Shown piece by piece: positions 24,501 through 36,720 of a DNA stretch of 64,000 nucleotides. The stretch covers positions 2,682,501 to 2,746,500 of the forward strand of contig VCAZ01000050.1 of NCBI GenBank assembly GCA_005784505.1, given 5' to 3'. Every line of letters starts with the position of its first letter. The first letter of the stretch is position 1. A program made the translations under genes and the position numbers. Below the pieces are notes generated by a model. That model was given only the letters and a program-made list of their open reading frames with translations. It was not told where the DNA came from and ran no database searches. This DNA comes from Bagarius yarrelli (lineage: Eukaryota; Chordata; Actinopteri; Siluriformes; Sisoridae).

Positions 24501-24720
24501 AGTAAATGTCTTTGTCACATAAACTCTACAGCACAGTGAAATTTGTTACTTTACATATCCCATCTTATAAAAGTTGAGGGGCAGAGCGCAGGATCAGCTA
24601 TGATATAGTGCCCCTGGAGCAGGAAGGGTTAAGGGTCTTGCGCAAGGACCCAACAGTAGTAGACTGGAGGCGGTGGGGCTTAAAACATCCAATCAACATA
24701 AACCATTTGAGACACATCAC
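24500..24720 (+). repeat. dispersed repeat family 2, unit 1
   Basis: AGTAAATGTCTTTGTCACAT, ATAGTGCCCCTGGAGCAGGA, GGGTCTTGCGCAAGGACCCA. Family of 11165. Confidence 0.75.
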
Positions 24721-24785
24721 TAAAAAAAGCATAAAATCTCCTCTGTACAATTCAGCAGAAATTGATAGCATAGCTTTAAAAATAT

Positions 24786-26378
24786 ACACTGCTGAAAAAA
24801 ATAAAGGGATCACTTAAACAACACAATGTAACTCCAAGTCAGTCACACTTCTGTGAAATCAAACTGCCCACTTAGGAAGCAACACTGATTGACAATCAAT
24901 TTCACATGCTGTTGTGCAAATGGAATAGACAACAGGTGGAAATTATAGGCAATTAGCAAGACACCCCCAATAAAGGAGTGGTTCTGCAGGTGGTGACCAC
25001 AGATCACTTCTCAGTTCCTCTGCTTTCTGGCTGATGTTTTGGTCACTTTTGAATGCTGGCTGTGCTTTCACTCTAGTGGTAGCATGAGACGGAGTCTACA
25101 ACCCACACAAGTGGCTCAGGTAGTGCAGCTCATCCAGGATGGCACATCAATGCGAGCGGTGGCAAGAAGGTATGCTGTGTCTGTCAGCGTAGTGTCCAGA
25201 GCATGGAGGCTCTACCAGGAGACAGGCCAGTGCATCAGGAGACGTGGAGGAGGCCGTAGGAGGGCAACAACCCAGCAGCAGGACCGCTACCTCCGCCTTT
25301 GTGGAACAGGAGGAACAGGAGGAGCACTGCCAGAGCCCTGCAAAATGACCTCCAGCAGGCCACAAATGTGCATGTGTCTGCTCAAACGGTCAGAAACAGA
25401 CTCCATGAGGGTGGTATGAGGGCCCGACGTCCACAGGTGGGGGTTGTGCCTACAGCCCAACACCGTGCAGGACGTTTGGCATTTGCCAGAGAACACCAAG
25501 ATTAGCAAATTTGCCACTGGCGCCCTGTGCTCTTCACAGATGAAAGCAGGTTCACACTGAGCACATGTGACAGACGTGACAGAGTCTGGAGACGCCGTGG
25601 AGAAGGTTCTGCTGCCTGCAACATCCTCCAGCATGACTGGTTTGGCAGTGAGTCAGTAATGGTGTGGGGGTGGCATTTCTTTGGAGGGCCGCACAGCCCT
25701 CCATGTGCTCGCCAGAGGTAGCCTGACTGCCATTAGGTACCGAGATGAGATCCTCAGACCCCTTGTGAGACCACATGCCGGTGCGGTTGCCCCTGGGTTC
25801 CTCCTAATGCAAGACAATGCTAGACCTCATGTGGCTGGAGTGTGTCAGCAGTTCCTGCAAGACGAAGGCATTGATGCTATGGACTGGCCCGCCCGTTCCC
25901 CAGACCTGAATCCAATTGAGCACATCTGGGACATCATGTCTCGCTCCACCCACCAACGCCACGTTGCACCCACAGACTGTCCAGGAGTTGGCGGATGCTT
26001 TAGTCCAGGTCTGGGAGGAGATCCCTCAGGAGACCATCCGCCACCTCATCAGGAGCATGCCCAGGCGTTGTTTTAGTAGGGAGGTCATACAGGCACGTGG
26101 AGGCCACACACACTACTGAGCCTCATTTTGACTTGTTTTAAGGACATTACATCAAAGTTGGATCAGCCTGTAGAGGTGTTTCTCCACTTCAATTTTGAGT
26201 GTGACTCCAAATCCAGACCTCCAGGGGTTAATAAATTTGATTTTCATTGATACTTTTTGTGTGATTTTGTTGTCAGCACATTCAACTATGTAAAGAATAA
26301 AGTATTTAATAAGAATATTTCATTCATTCAGATCGAGGATGTGTTATTTTACTGTTCCCTTTATTTTTTTGAGCAGTA
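24786..26378 (+). mobile_element. Tc1-like DD34E transposon A, unit 1
   Basis: Full-length element of about 1.6 kb. Left end ACTGCTGAAAAAAATAAAGG, right end CCTTTATTTTTTTGAGCAGT, which are mutual inverted repeats. Flanked by TA and, on the right, by a long TA microsatellite. Subterminal sequence (CAACACAATGTAACTCCAAG) is shared with element B at 28619 and 51592. It encodes one broken transposase. Confidence 0.95.
25084..26119 (+). pseudogene. Tc1-like DD34E transposase A, frameshifted, unit 1
   Basis: Starts MRRSLQPTQVAQVVQLIQDG with the paired helix-turn-helix and the GRRR-type basic stretch, ends ARGGHTHY. The catalytic triad codons are all present: Asp 25539-25541 (TDESRF), Asp 25813-25815 (QDNARPH) and Glu 25918-25920 (NPIEHIW). 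There are exactly 34 residues between the second Asp and Glu, hence DD34E. Several small indels (for example after 25300, near 25670 and after 25970) break the frame, so no intact enzyme is encoded. In-frame sequence upstream from 25039 is probably not part of the protein. Confidence 0.95.
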
Positions 26379-26407
26379 TATATATATATAGTATATATAG
26401 ATATATA

Positions 26408-26462
<55 letters not shown>

Positions 26463-26463
26463 C

Positions 26464-26502
<39 letters not shown>

Positions 26503-26530
26503 TATATAGTATATATATATATATATATAT

Positions 26531-26585
<55 letters not shown>
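26376..26585. repeat. (TA)n microsatellite, unit 1
   Basis: About 200 nt of TA with a few interruptions, abutting the right end of Tc1-like element A. Tyr/Ile-alternating open frames are artefacts. Confidence 0.98.
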
Positions 26586-26589
<4 letters not shown>

Positions 26590-27185
26590 CAAAAAACATT
26601 ATAAAGGTTCGCTACAGAGGACAATGGGCGGAGTCTCAGGAGAATCTGATAGGGCTTTACGACATGACATTTTTGCTTGTCTACCTCATAGACCACAAAT
26701 TGTTATAGATGGTTTGGCAAGTGAAATCCAAATGATGCTCATTGCCGAGAGATACTATAGTAGTGTAAATCGTACAGATGCAAAAAGAAAAGCAATCATT
26801 AAAATGCATTAAGAATTGTGGAGACAGCAAACATAAAATATATCACACTTTGTGTAATGGTGGCTTTAAATTCACAACTTGTACATTTTATATTGATCGT
26901 GTTTCTTTTGTAAATATCATTGAAATATGTGGCTTAAAACTAGTGCAAGTAATGAAATATATAAAGCTTTTCTAAATTTTTTCCCAGTCAGCAAATAAAT
27001 TTTTACACAAACACTACTGACTTTAAGTACATTTCATAATTTATCGCAAACTTCTGTTTAATTTGAGTTCTTGACTAGAAAATGCCGACGTAATCACTAT
27101 TTATTGCTAGAGGAATACAGATACGAGTGCGCCTTCATAAGATAACATGTGCAGAGTGTAGGAGGTGCCAGAAGGAGTTCCACAC
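26590..27185. other. msh3 intron, unit 1 (no exon found)
   Basis: AT-rich non-coding. Unit 2 counterpart 49555-50136, almost identical. Confidence 0.5.
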
Positions 27186-27293
27186 CTGCAGTAATTGTTG
27201 TCTTTAGCAACTTGAGCCAACGAAAAGAGGCAGTCGACGGTTGCTAGGTAACCCACTGCTTTCTTCAGGATGTAGTACTGATCCCCAAATAGC
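27186..27293 (-). CDS. msh3: msh3 exon, unit 1 copy (end of lever)
   Basis: Second copy of the 108-nt exon at 50137-50244, carrying the same ATVDCLFSLAQVA motif. The sequence appears identical over the coding part, and the intron flanks are also nearly identical. Confidence 0.96.
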
Positions 27294-27535
27294 CTACAAT
27301 AGGAAAGAGAATATGATGTAACAGCAGTTGGTGGTCAAAGGGTTTTTGCAAAGAGGCTAGATTTATTCTCAGTACTGGTGATGAGTATTCCTGCCACCAC
27401 CCCTTCAGGCACAGCTTGGCTCTATAATTAGGTGACTTTTACACAAGGAATACATTTCGAGCTTTCAGTCGGGGGAAAACAGAGTGATGTGAAAAGAGGG
27501 CAGTAAAAGTGACCCCCGAGGTTATATGTACATAC

Positions 27536-27652
27536 TGGAGGAAGTTAATCCACTCTTTGCCGCAGTCTAGAACTAGCTGTTCGCGCAGTCGTAACAGACG
27601 TTGGTATCTCTCTACGATGAAAGGAGAGTGATAACGACCCACCATTTTAGTG
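27536..27652 (-). CDS. msh3: msh3 exon, unit 1 copy (clamp to lever return)
   Basis: Second copy of the 117-nt exon at 50490-50606, with the same splice sites and the same RYHSPFIVE...REQLVLDC reading. It joins in phase to the 65-nt exon at its right and the 108-nt exon at its left, so unit 1 is internally consistent. Confidence 0.95.
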
Positions 27653-27748
27653 CTGGACAGAAACAGGAGGGGGAAAAAAAACAAATAGATCGATTAGTGA
27701 TCCATCTCCATATTACGGTGCGGTAAAGTAGCAAATAACACTACCCAC

Positions 27749-27813
27749 CTGCTAATTTTCACCCAGTCTGAAGGAACAATGGAGGACATGCTGTTCTTTA
27801 CCTCAATAAGAAA
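27749..27813 (-). CDS. msh3: msh3 exon, unit 1 copy (clamp domain)
   Basis: Second copy of the 65-nt exon at 50703-50767, with the same acceptor, donor and residues (FLIEVKNSM through DWVKIS). In a transcript reading straight through both units it would follow the unit 2 Walker A exon. That exon leaves an incomplete codon, whereas this one starts in phase 0, so the junction would not be in frame. Confidence 0.93.
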
Positions 27814-28618
27814 CTGCAAAGCATAAAAGACAAAGAACAGGAAATGTGGGTTAAAGAGGAAGTAGTTGTCATCTGTGAATAGAAATCTGATAGTGTAAGA
27901 AACAGTATTACTTTTAATTAAGATTCATTTTTAAGCACTGTTTTTTTTGCCCTCATGTGTCGAGAAAATTAGGGAAATATATTAGCTCAGTTTAGCGCTT
28001 TGCTTAAATACAAGAGACATTTACCACCAACACCACAATCAAAAATAAAGCAAAATAAATATACATCAAAATAAGCAAACACCACCATCCAACACCTGAA
28101 ATGACTACCATCAACCTACACCACCATTTACCACAGTTAAACAACACCAAACCCCTCTACCATCTTTCAACCCCAAACATCAACAGACACCACTAATAAC
28201 TTTTACAAAACATCACTAATATTAATCAACGAGAAACAATGCATTTAAAGTAGCTCTTAAGCATAACGCTACCACTGTCAATCTAGAGTACGAAGACAAC
28301 AGTTTTTAGCATAGAATTACAGGAATTTTGTAGAATACTAAAATTGGTCTCATGTCGTGGCTAAAATCTCACATTGTAAAGTCAGGCATTACCTTACTGC
28401 CCAGATAAAAACTTGCATGTTTTAAACACAAATCATCACTGGGTGGTAATGCATGCAAAAGTCAGAGCAGCACTCTTAAGCATAATGCTACCACCAGCAT
28501 GCTTGACCAGGATACGCTTAATAATTCTATAGAAATAGTACAGACTTCTTATATATGTTCTGGATTTTTGTAAGCTTTACATCATCAATATATATATATA
28601 TATACACACACACTATAT
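27814..28618. other. msh3 intron, unit 1 (no exon found)
   Basis: CA-rich stretch (CACCA-type) at 28020-28200, short (TA)n and (CA)n just before element B. Unit 2 counterpart 50768-51591. Confidence 0.5.
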
Positions 28619-30144
28619 ATACTGCTCAATAAAATAAAGGGAACACTTAAACAACACAATGTAACTCCAAGTCAATCACACTTCTGTGAAATCAAACTGC
28701 CCACTTAGGAAGCAACACTGATTGACAATCAATTTCACATGCTGTTGTGCAAATGGAATAGACAACAGGTGGAAATTATAGGCAATTAGCAAGGACACCC
28801 CCAATAAAGGAGTGGTTCTGCAGGTGGTGACCACAGACCACTTCTCAGTTCCTATGCTTTCTGGCTGATGTTTTGGTCCTTTTGAATGCTGGGGGTGCTT
28901 TCACTCTAGTGGTAGCATGAGACGGAGTCTACAACCCACACAAGTGGCTCAGGCAGTGCAGCTCATCCAGGATGGCAACATCAGTGCGAGCTGTGGCAAG
29001 AAGGTTTGCTGTGTCTGTCAGCGTAGTGTCCAGAGCATGGAGGCTCTACCAGGAGTCAGGCCAGTACATCAGGAGACGTGGAGGAGGCCGTAGGAGGGCA
29101 ACAACCCAGCAGCAGGACCGCTACTCCATCTTTGTGCAAGGAGGAACAGGAGGAGCACTGCCAGAGCCCTGCCAAAATGACCTCCAGCAGGCCACAAATG
29201 TGCATGTGTCTGCTCAAACGGTCAGAAACAGACTCCATGAGGGTGGTGGTATGAGGGGCCCGACGTCCACAGGTGGGTGTACTTACAGCCCAACACCGTG
29301 CAGGACATTTGGCATTTGCCAGAGAACACCAAGATTGGCAAATTTGCCACTGGCGCCCTGTGCTTTTCACAGATGAAAGCAGGTTCACACTGAGACATGT
29401 GACAGACGTGACAGAGTCTGGAGACGACGTGGAGAACGTTCTGCTGCCTGCAACACCTCCAGTAGACCGGTTTGGCAGTGGGTCAGTAATGGTGTGGGTT
29501 GGCATTTTTGGAGGGCCACACAGCCCTCCATGTGCTCGCCAGAGGTAGCCTGACTGCCATTAGGTACCGAGATGAGATCCTCAGACCCCTTGTGAGACCA
29601 AATGCGGTGCAGTTGCCCCTGGGTTCCTCCTAATGCAAAACAATGCTAGACCTCAATGGTGGCTGGGGAGTGTGTCAGCAGTTCCTGCAAGACGAAGGCA
29701 TTGATGGCTATGGACTGGCCTGCCCGTTTCCCAGGACCTGAATCCGAATTGAGCACATCTGGGGCAATCATGTCTCGCTCCATCCACCAACGCCACGGTT
29801 GTACCACAAACTGTCCAGGAGTTGGCGGATGCTTTAGTCCAGGTCTGGGAGGAGATCTCTCAGGAGACCATCCGCCCACATCATCAGGAGCATGCCCAGG
29901 CGTTGTTGTAGGGAGGTCATACAGGCACGTGGAGGCCACACACACTACTGAGCCTCATTTTGACTCGTTTTAAGGACATTACATCAAAGTTGGATCAGCC
30001 TGTAGTGTGTTTTTTTTTTTCCATGTTTTAATTTTGAGTGTGACTCCAAATCCAGACCTCCATGGTTGATCAATCAATGAAATTTGATTTTCATTGATAA
30101 TTTTTGTGTGATTTTGTTGTCAGCACATTCAACTATGTAAAGAA
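28619..30144 (+). mobile_element. Tc1-like DD34E transposon B, truncated at the duplication junction, unit 1
   Basis: Left end ATACTGCTCAATAAAATAAA in a TA-rich site. Same family as A. The right inverted repeat is missing: after AACTATGTAAAGAA at 30131-30144 the sequence switches to GCTTACACTAAAACGCC, whereas the unit 2 copy continues CAAAGTATTTAATAAG to its proper end. Confidence 0.95.
28917..29951 (+). pseudogene. Tc1-like DD34E transposase B, frameshifted, unit 1
   Basis: Same start and end motifs as copy A (MRRSLQ..., GGHTHY). Many indels break it. The second catalytic Asp is changed to Asn (AAC at 29639-29641 instead of GAC), so the enzyme would be inactive even without frameshifts. The same substitution is in the unit 2 copy. 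Confidence 0.93.
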
Positions 30145-30759
30145 GCTTACACTAAAACGCCACTTATTAGAGAAGATAAAATGAAAAGGGTGATTAGTTT
30201 ACGAATGATTATAAATCAAGCTACAGGAGCAGAAATCACTGTCCGTCATGATTCAGCAAAAGAAATCTGGAGCGGAGGTTTATTGATTAGGGTGTTTGAC
30301 CCTTAACCAATGAGCTGAAACTTGCTGGACTACTAGATTTTGACAGAGAACGCTAAAAAGCTTGTCTTATGGTGTCTACAGAGTTTAACTAGTTAAATTT
30401 ATAACTTTTAGGACCTTTTTAATACCAACTGAAATTTAAGATCACCAAACCTGCAATCAAAGTAGACACACATGCATACACTCCTTTCTCCTCTTCCTGT
30501 GGGCCAGCGATGCTTCCCACTCTGCGTGTGCCATTTAACCCCTTTGGTTATTGAGTGCTTAAATAATATGTTTTTATAATTGACATTGAATTTTTAATTG
30601 TTAGGCAAGTTTGTCTGTACCTTTGTGAGAGAGATGTTTAATCCTAATAGGGTTTCCCTGGTAAAATAAAAGTAATAATTATAATGACAACATATTTAAG
30701 ACCTATCGAATCTTAATTTAAGACTTTTTATAAGAAAACCCTGATTTAAGACATTTACG

Positions 30760-30935
30760 GCATTTGGCAGACCTCCTTATTTAGAGCGACTTCGTTTATC
30801 TCTTTTTTATATAAATGAGCAATTGGAGGTTAAGGGCTTTGCTCAGGGGCCCAACAGTAGTAACTTGGTGATGGAAATCGAAGTCCAATCTTCCAATTAG
30901 TAGTCCGACACCTCAAGCACTGAGCTACCACTTCT
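30760..30935 (-). repeat. tRNA-derived SINE copy
   Basis: ACATTTACGGCATTTGGCAG, ATAAATGAGCAATTGGAGGT, TTGCTCAGGGGCCCAACAGT and CACTGAGCTACCACTTCTTA. Its garbled counterpart is at 5590-5760. Confidence 0.85.
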
Positions 30936-32831
30936 TACTTTTAGGACTTTTTAAGGACTGTGTTCATTTCTGGTCAGTTAGGACGTGAACATTAATGTAT
31001 GCATCATTCACCACCCTAAAAACATTTTAACTGTAATGTCTGAGTCAAAAAGTCCTTTCTGTCACGTCTCTGAGCGCCCCTGTTCTGTGCTTTACATGTT
31101 TAAAATGACTAAAAATTTTAGAAAAATTAAAAAAAAAACTTTGTGATAAAAACCAAAGCTGCTGTAGCATCAAAACCTTGAGATAGAGAGGGAGACATGC
31201 TGACAGCTTATGTGTTGAATAGCTTCATCCATTCCTGGGTTTTTTTTATTTGTATTTCATTTCCTGTTTCCATAGTAACCTGAAAGCGATGATGGAAGGA
31301 GTGCTTGGCAACCTTGCTGTTCATTCAGTAAAAGTGCATCAGTGCTCATGACCAGCCAGTGCATGACGCATCAAGGACAGGATAAATTGCAGGAAACTGA
31401 TTAAATTTTAGAAGTCGTGCCCTGAAAATAGACAGTTTTTTTGTTTAGAGTTTGACCGATATTATTTTTTTAGAACTGATACCGATACTGATTTTGTTTA
31501 TGTGTTCGATAAATGATATGCGAAACCGATATTTATTATTAGTTTAACACTGATTTTTGTTTATAACATTGTCACAGTGTTATTTTGCCTCTACCTTGCA
31601 AAAAAGTTTATTTATTTACTTATTTATTCATCAATATAAACAGAAAAAATGAAAAAACAATATTTAAAAAACTATCAGTAATGTGCTTTTTTAATTAAAC
31701 AGGTAACAAATAAACAAGATATTATTTATCTGAATAAAATATTCAAAGCTGTATATTTTTAAAACTTTAGTGTGTCTCAGTACTTCCAGTAAAGCAGCGC
31801 TGGGTGTAGCCTAGAAAACTCTTTCAGTGTCTCTTTGGGTCGCTCTATTATGCAATACTGTAATTGTGGTCTTTTTATAAAACACACACAAAACAGCACT
31901 AGATATCAGTGGAGCTGATATTACAAAACCGATATCCGAAAATGGCTTAAATATCAGGAAAATTATCGGTTGAACCGATTAATCAGGTGATATTTATCCT
32001 TATATTTGCGTAAAAATCTGTTTTGCATCTTGGACCAAGTAAATCTTTCTGCACATTTGGTTAACTCGAAACATTTTGGTGCTTAAAGCATGACATTAAA
32101 TCGTTTAAGTTTGTACGAAAGAAGGTATGAAAGAATTTGACATGTAATCTTTCGGACTCGTCCTTTTCGAGACACTGTCATTCCATTCCATTCTCATCCC
32201 CTGGGTCTGACTAATACATGCAATTAGAGTTTGAGTCCACAAAGTGCATCACGGGCCACTGAACCCTTCAAGGATTAATTGGCTGCTGATTAAACATGTT
32301 TTTTTACCTGTTAACTATGACATGCGTCTCAAGAGAGAAAACAATAAGACAGACTGTCCTTAAATTTTTTTATACATGGACAGAATTCATTAGAATTTGG
32401 ATGTGTTTACATGCTAGATGACAGGAAGATGTCACAATGGCACATCACACACACCACACTGCTGCACTATACTGAGAGCTGAGGTTTGGAGAGATGACTT
32501 CAGTGTTTGCAAAAAAAAAAAAAAGCCAATCTTGTAGATGAGGTTTTGTAAATAAAAACACATTTTGCTTTAAAAAAAAAAAAAAAACATATGAAGTGAC
32601 TTTGGGGGACATTCTGTATTTTATTCCATTTTAATCACATTTAGGGGTTGGAGCATACACACACACACACACACACATCACATCAACATAGAAATTAGTC
32701 TATGGCACTGGTGTTCATTTGATTAAGATTAACTCTTTAATCAATACAACATGTTGAAATTAGTTTTTTTTTTGCATATGCCAGCTTAGATAGCTGGAGT
32801 CAGAGCAAATACAAAATCAACAAGTGGGTGC

Positions 32832-33018
32832 ATTTACATTTACAGCATTAGGCAGACCTTCTTATTCAGAGCGACTCTTTATCTCTTTTATACAACTGAG
32901 AAATTGAGGTTTAAGGGCCTTGCTCAGGGGCCCAACAGTGCCAACATGATGGTGCTGGGAATCGAACCTGGAGCTTCATAATAACAGCCAACACCTTAAA
33001 CACTTAGCCACCACTTCT
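32832..33018 (-). repeat. tRNA-derived SINE copy
   Basis: CATTTACAGCATTAGGCAGA, CTTGCTCAGGGGCCCAACAG, GGTGCTGGGAATCGAACCTG (B box region in reverse) and TTAGCCACCACTTCTC. Confidence 0.85.
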
Positions 33019-34169
33019 CTATACATCAAGCAGCTACAATCTAGCATATAGCAAGAGTTTGGTCCAACATCTTGATCAGTCACATACTTAATTTCCATAG
33101 AACCCATCAGCTGCCTTTAGCAGTCGACTTTGATATAAGGGTAACGGCTGCCTAGTGAAGGGGCAATAAACTTTAATTAGACAGTAAAAACCAAACAGAT
33201 TAATCAGAAACACAATCTAGCATTTGTAAGATCTCCACCATGCACCTGTTCTACATCCTCAGGAAAGCAAACCTATGCTAAAGACTGCTAAAGACTGTCC
33301 AAGCCTCATATGATACTAATTAGGAGATCACTGTGGTGCGTTTCTGCTGACAGTGTGTTATCATATGTAATTAGACTAACACACACACACACACACATGC
33401 ACTTAATAAACAAGCCACTGCCATATCATGATAGCGTTTATCTAAAACTGTCAGACACTATTTAGAGTACTAACAAGCATGGAGGAGCTTTAGTTGCATT
33501 TTGGACACGTGTAGATGATGTAAATGGATTGCTGGTCATCACATGCAAAGGGAACATGTGATGACAGCATATTAGCAGACCTGTCACTCACTACAGCAAC
33601 GGCACAGCCGCGGAACAGAGTGAAGAGCACTTGGAATGGTTTCGGAACAGTGGAAGAACTGACAGGAAATACAGTCGTTAGTCTGATTAAATATATTAAA
33701 TTGCCAAAAGTTTGTGGACACCTGACCATCACTGCCACCTGATTTACTCCCCATTTTACTGCTCGATTGAACTCCACTCTTCTAGTAAAGCTTTTCGCTA
33801 GGATTTAGATCTTGAATGTGAGATCCTCTTTTATGCTACAATAGTAGGGTAAAACAGGGTAAGAGGTAACGCGGATGAAAAGGAGCCCACTACATACAGT
33901 ATGTAACACTGCGCTTCGGGACACACGAGTTGGATTCCCAGCTCAAGAACATTTCCCGCTTCTGCCGCGTTTTATCTTAAAAATGTATCCAAAGGAGTGC
34001 TTTCAGGTTAGTTAAGATTTAAAAAAGCATATTTTTAAATATTAAATGTAAAAATAAATAAGTTTATAATTTGAATATGTAACATAATTGATAGTTTACT
34101 TGTAAAATATGCCCAAACATCCGATTTGCTAAAAGTAAAAAAAAATACTGATAAGTGTGCCTTTAAGGT

Positions 34170-34360
34170 AAATGTAAATGTCTTTGTCACGCACGCTACA
34201 ATTCTTTCTTCGCATGTCCCATCTTAGTAAGTTGGGGGGTCATAGCACAGGGTCAGAGCTAGAATACAGCGCCCCTGGAGCAGGAAGGGTTAGGGGTCTT
34301 GCTCAAGGACCCAACAGTGGCAGACTGGCGGAGGTGGGGCTGGAACACAGATCAGACAAT
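34170..34360 (+). repeat. dispersed repeat family 2, unit 2
   Basis: Unit 2 counterpart of 11165-11320, more complete on its left (AAATGTAAATGTCTTTGTCAC). Confidence 0.75.
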
Positions 34361-35419
34361 AACTTCAGGTAAGGAGCAGTGGTGCAGTCAAGGTTCCAGT
34401 TCATCCCATTGGTGTTCAGTGATGTTAAGATTAGGACTTTAGAGTTGGAAATACCTGGGTCTTCTGCGCAATCATAACACACCACAACTTATTGGAACTC
34501 AGAGGGTTCAAAAAAATAGCTTTTTGTTCCTTTTAGTTCCAGTGAAGGAATAATGAAATGCTACAACATACAGAGTCATTCTAGGCAACCGTGTGCTTCC
34601 AAATTTATAGCAAAATTTTGGAGAGAAACCACAGCTGATAGTGGGGTGTCCACAAACTTTAATGTGGCACTATAATGTAGCCAATGAGGAAAGCAGCTTT
34701 AATTAGGAGACAAAACATGAGCTCACCCAAACGTCCCTATCTAACAGATATTGTGTTGTGACATCATCTAAACACACAGAATAAGGAGGAGTGTCTTTCC
34801 CATGTGCTTTTTGGTCTCTAATCCTGGTCTTTAGACACAAAATATAATCACAAAAACTGTACACAACTGCATATTCAGGGCTAATTACAGTAAGCTAAAG
34901 CATCTGCAGCAGTAGCCATGGTTTCACTTCCTCAATCTCTAGACAAGAAGTCTGCCGAACTCTCAACTGTTGTCATAGCCACCGAGACCCAAACTGTCAG
35001 CTGTCCTTCTTTAACCTGCCCATTTAACAGGCAGAAAATGAGAACAATAGCAACATGCACACTAAGAAAAATGACAAGTACAGTGTGGAACAAAGAGGGT
35101 TTCAAAGCGCCTGACTGAAAAAGCTTCATCACTCCGTCTCGGCTCCCGTTTTCAAAATACAAAAAAAGAAGCAAGACATAGTTGTGCATTAGAGGAGAGC
35201 AGGTGGGAGGAAATAATCAATGTTCTTTTGAAAGAGAGCTCATTGGTGAGAGGTGGGCTTTTAACGTGGGTTTGGAAACTGAAGACTGGAGGAGGGATAG
35301 TGGAGGAGCCTAAGGGTTCGGAACAGCTTTTAATAGAAGATAGAATTATGTAACTTGGAGTTCAAGAAATGAAGTTGTGCACAGAACATTGTACCTACCC
35401 ATAAACAAGAAAACACCTG

Positions 35420-35729
35420 CTTAAAGCTGCATTTACACTGCAGGTCTTAATGCCCAATTCCGATTTTAAGACTATATCCGATTTTATTAATGACCCAGTT
35501 ACATCATCTTTTAAAACTGACCCGCACCCGATAAATGCATTTACACTACACACAGCAGAACAACCCAATGTAGACGTACTGACCAGAGAAGGAAGTAAAA
35601 AGTAAAAACAGTTCTTATTATTTGATAAGGATCAAAAGTTTAATCAGAATTTTAATTTCGCATCATATTTAAAGGTCAGCAAAACAATGATCTCTTTAGG
35701 AGAACTGCTAAGAGAGAAAGAGCTGCTGT

Positions 35730-35776
<47 letters not shown>

Positions 35777-36130
35777 TTTCGATTAGCCGCAGCGCAGGGT
35801 ACAGAAAAAAAGAATTACTGTGGATTGTAAAACCTGCCTTTGGCACTGACCTGCATCTTGAACATTTGTTACAGTGAACAAAATAAATAAATGAAAAATA
35901 CACAGTTGTAGTAAATTTATTATATCTCGCTGTTGGTGTCCATCTGAGTTGACGTCATGTGGCACCGTCGTTTATTCAATGACGTTCGACTCACAATTAT
36001 GACATCTGACTGTCTGTCATGACAGACGCTAATAAACGTATTTGATTATGACCTATTACCATTACCACATTATAACGAGGACCTGAAACTACGAGATATT
36101 ATTAGAATCCAGATCTTACTGTACCATAGT
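35420..36130. repeat. dispersed non-autonomous element, copy 1 in unit 2
   Basis: Counterpart of 12370-13040. The internal (TG)n is longer (35731-35777), and the part after 35990 is disturbed, with several missing or altered short stretches. Confidence 0.65.
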
Positions 36131-36554
36131 TGAAGCAAAAAAAAAAAAAAAAAACAAAAAAAAACAACACATGAAACGCTTTTTTAATTTTGCTTGGCCA
36201 AGCTTTTTGAAATAAATAAAATCTTAAAATCATTAAATGGCTTAATAAGTCATTCAGAAATGCAATGCAATAAGCATATCGGATATTTTGTTGTCACATG
36301 ATGAATCTCTGCAAAAACATCTAGGGGAGAAGCATTTATTATGACGATAGAACGAATCGCATAATGTAGGGTTAAATATAATTAAAATAATTTTAACCAA
36401 GCTAGTTTTTATAGATTTTTATTTAGACAGCAGCAATGAACTTAATTAAATAAGACTGACAATTAGGGTTCGTTCAGTTAACGTGCATGTTCTTTTTGCG
36501 GCTCAAATGCAATGCATAAGCAATCGTTGTCAATGATACGGAAATGGCAAAGAT

Positions 36555-36720
36555 CGGTGTTCGATTGGAAGAATCGGTGTTCCAGCACCACCAAGTTACC
36601 ACTGGGCAAGGCCCCTTAGCAAGGCCATTAACCCCGAAATTGCTCAGTTTTATAAATGAGATAAATGTAAGTCGCTCTGAATAAGGACGTCTGCCATATG
36701 CCGTAAATGTAAATCAGTTT
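36555..36720 (+). repeat. tRNA-derived SINE copy, unit 2, head scrambled
   Basis: Body matches 13700-13850, but the tRNA-like head is replaced by a jumbled AGATCGGTGTTCGATTGG / AAGAATCGGTGTTCCAGC duplication, part of the disturbed patch in unit 2. Confidence 0.8.

Larger units (their letters stand above)
10740..30144 (+). repeat. tandem duplication unit 1 (about 19.4 kb of clean copy)
   Basis: Near-identical to 33963-53130, in the same orientation, at an offset of about 22.9-23.2 kb. It contains the same five msh3 exons, the same nested transposons, minisatellite and SINEs at matching places. The offset drifts from small indels. The right end is abrupt: at 30144 the Tc1-like element stops after AACTATGTAAAGAA, and unrelated sequence follows. 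The left end grades into the garbled stretch. Confidence 0.97.
30144..33965. other. clean segment at the left edge of unit 2; no gene found
   Basis: Sequence between the truncated Tc1-like element and the matched part of unit 2. From about 30800 on, it is the well-formed counterpart of the garbled 5600-10740. It contains two minus-oriented SINEs, CA tracts (32660-32676, 33380-33396), poly-A runs (32510, 32573) and a short MITE-like end (GCCAAAAGTTTGTGGACACC at about 33702-33721). No msh3 exon or other coding sequence recognised. Confidence 0.6.

Noticed and set aside
26344..26696. Tyr/Ile-repeat open frames
   Set aside because: Pure TA microsatellite.
28020..28200. CACCA-rich stretch considered as a CRISPR-like or regulatory array
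   Set aside because: No regular repeat-spacer structure; simple compositional bias in a vertebrate intron.
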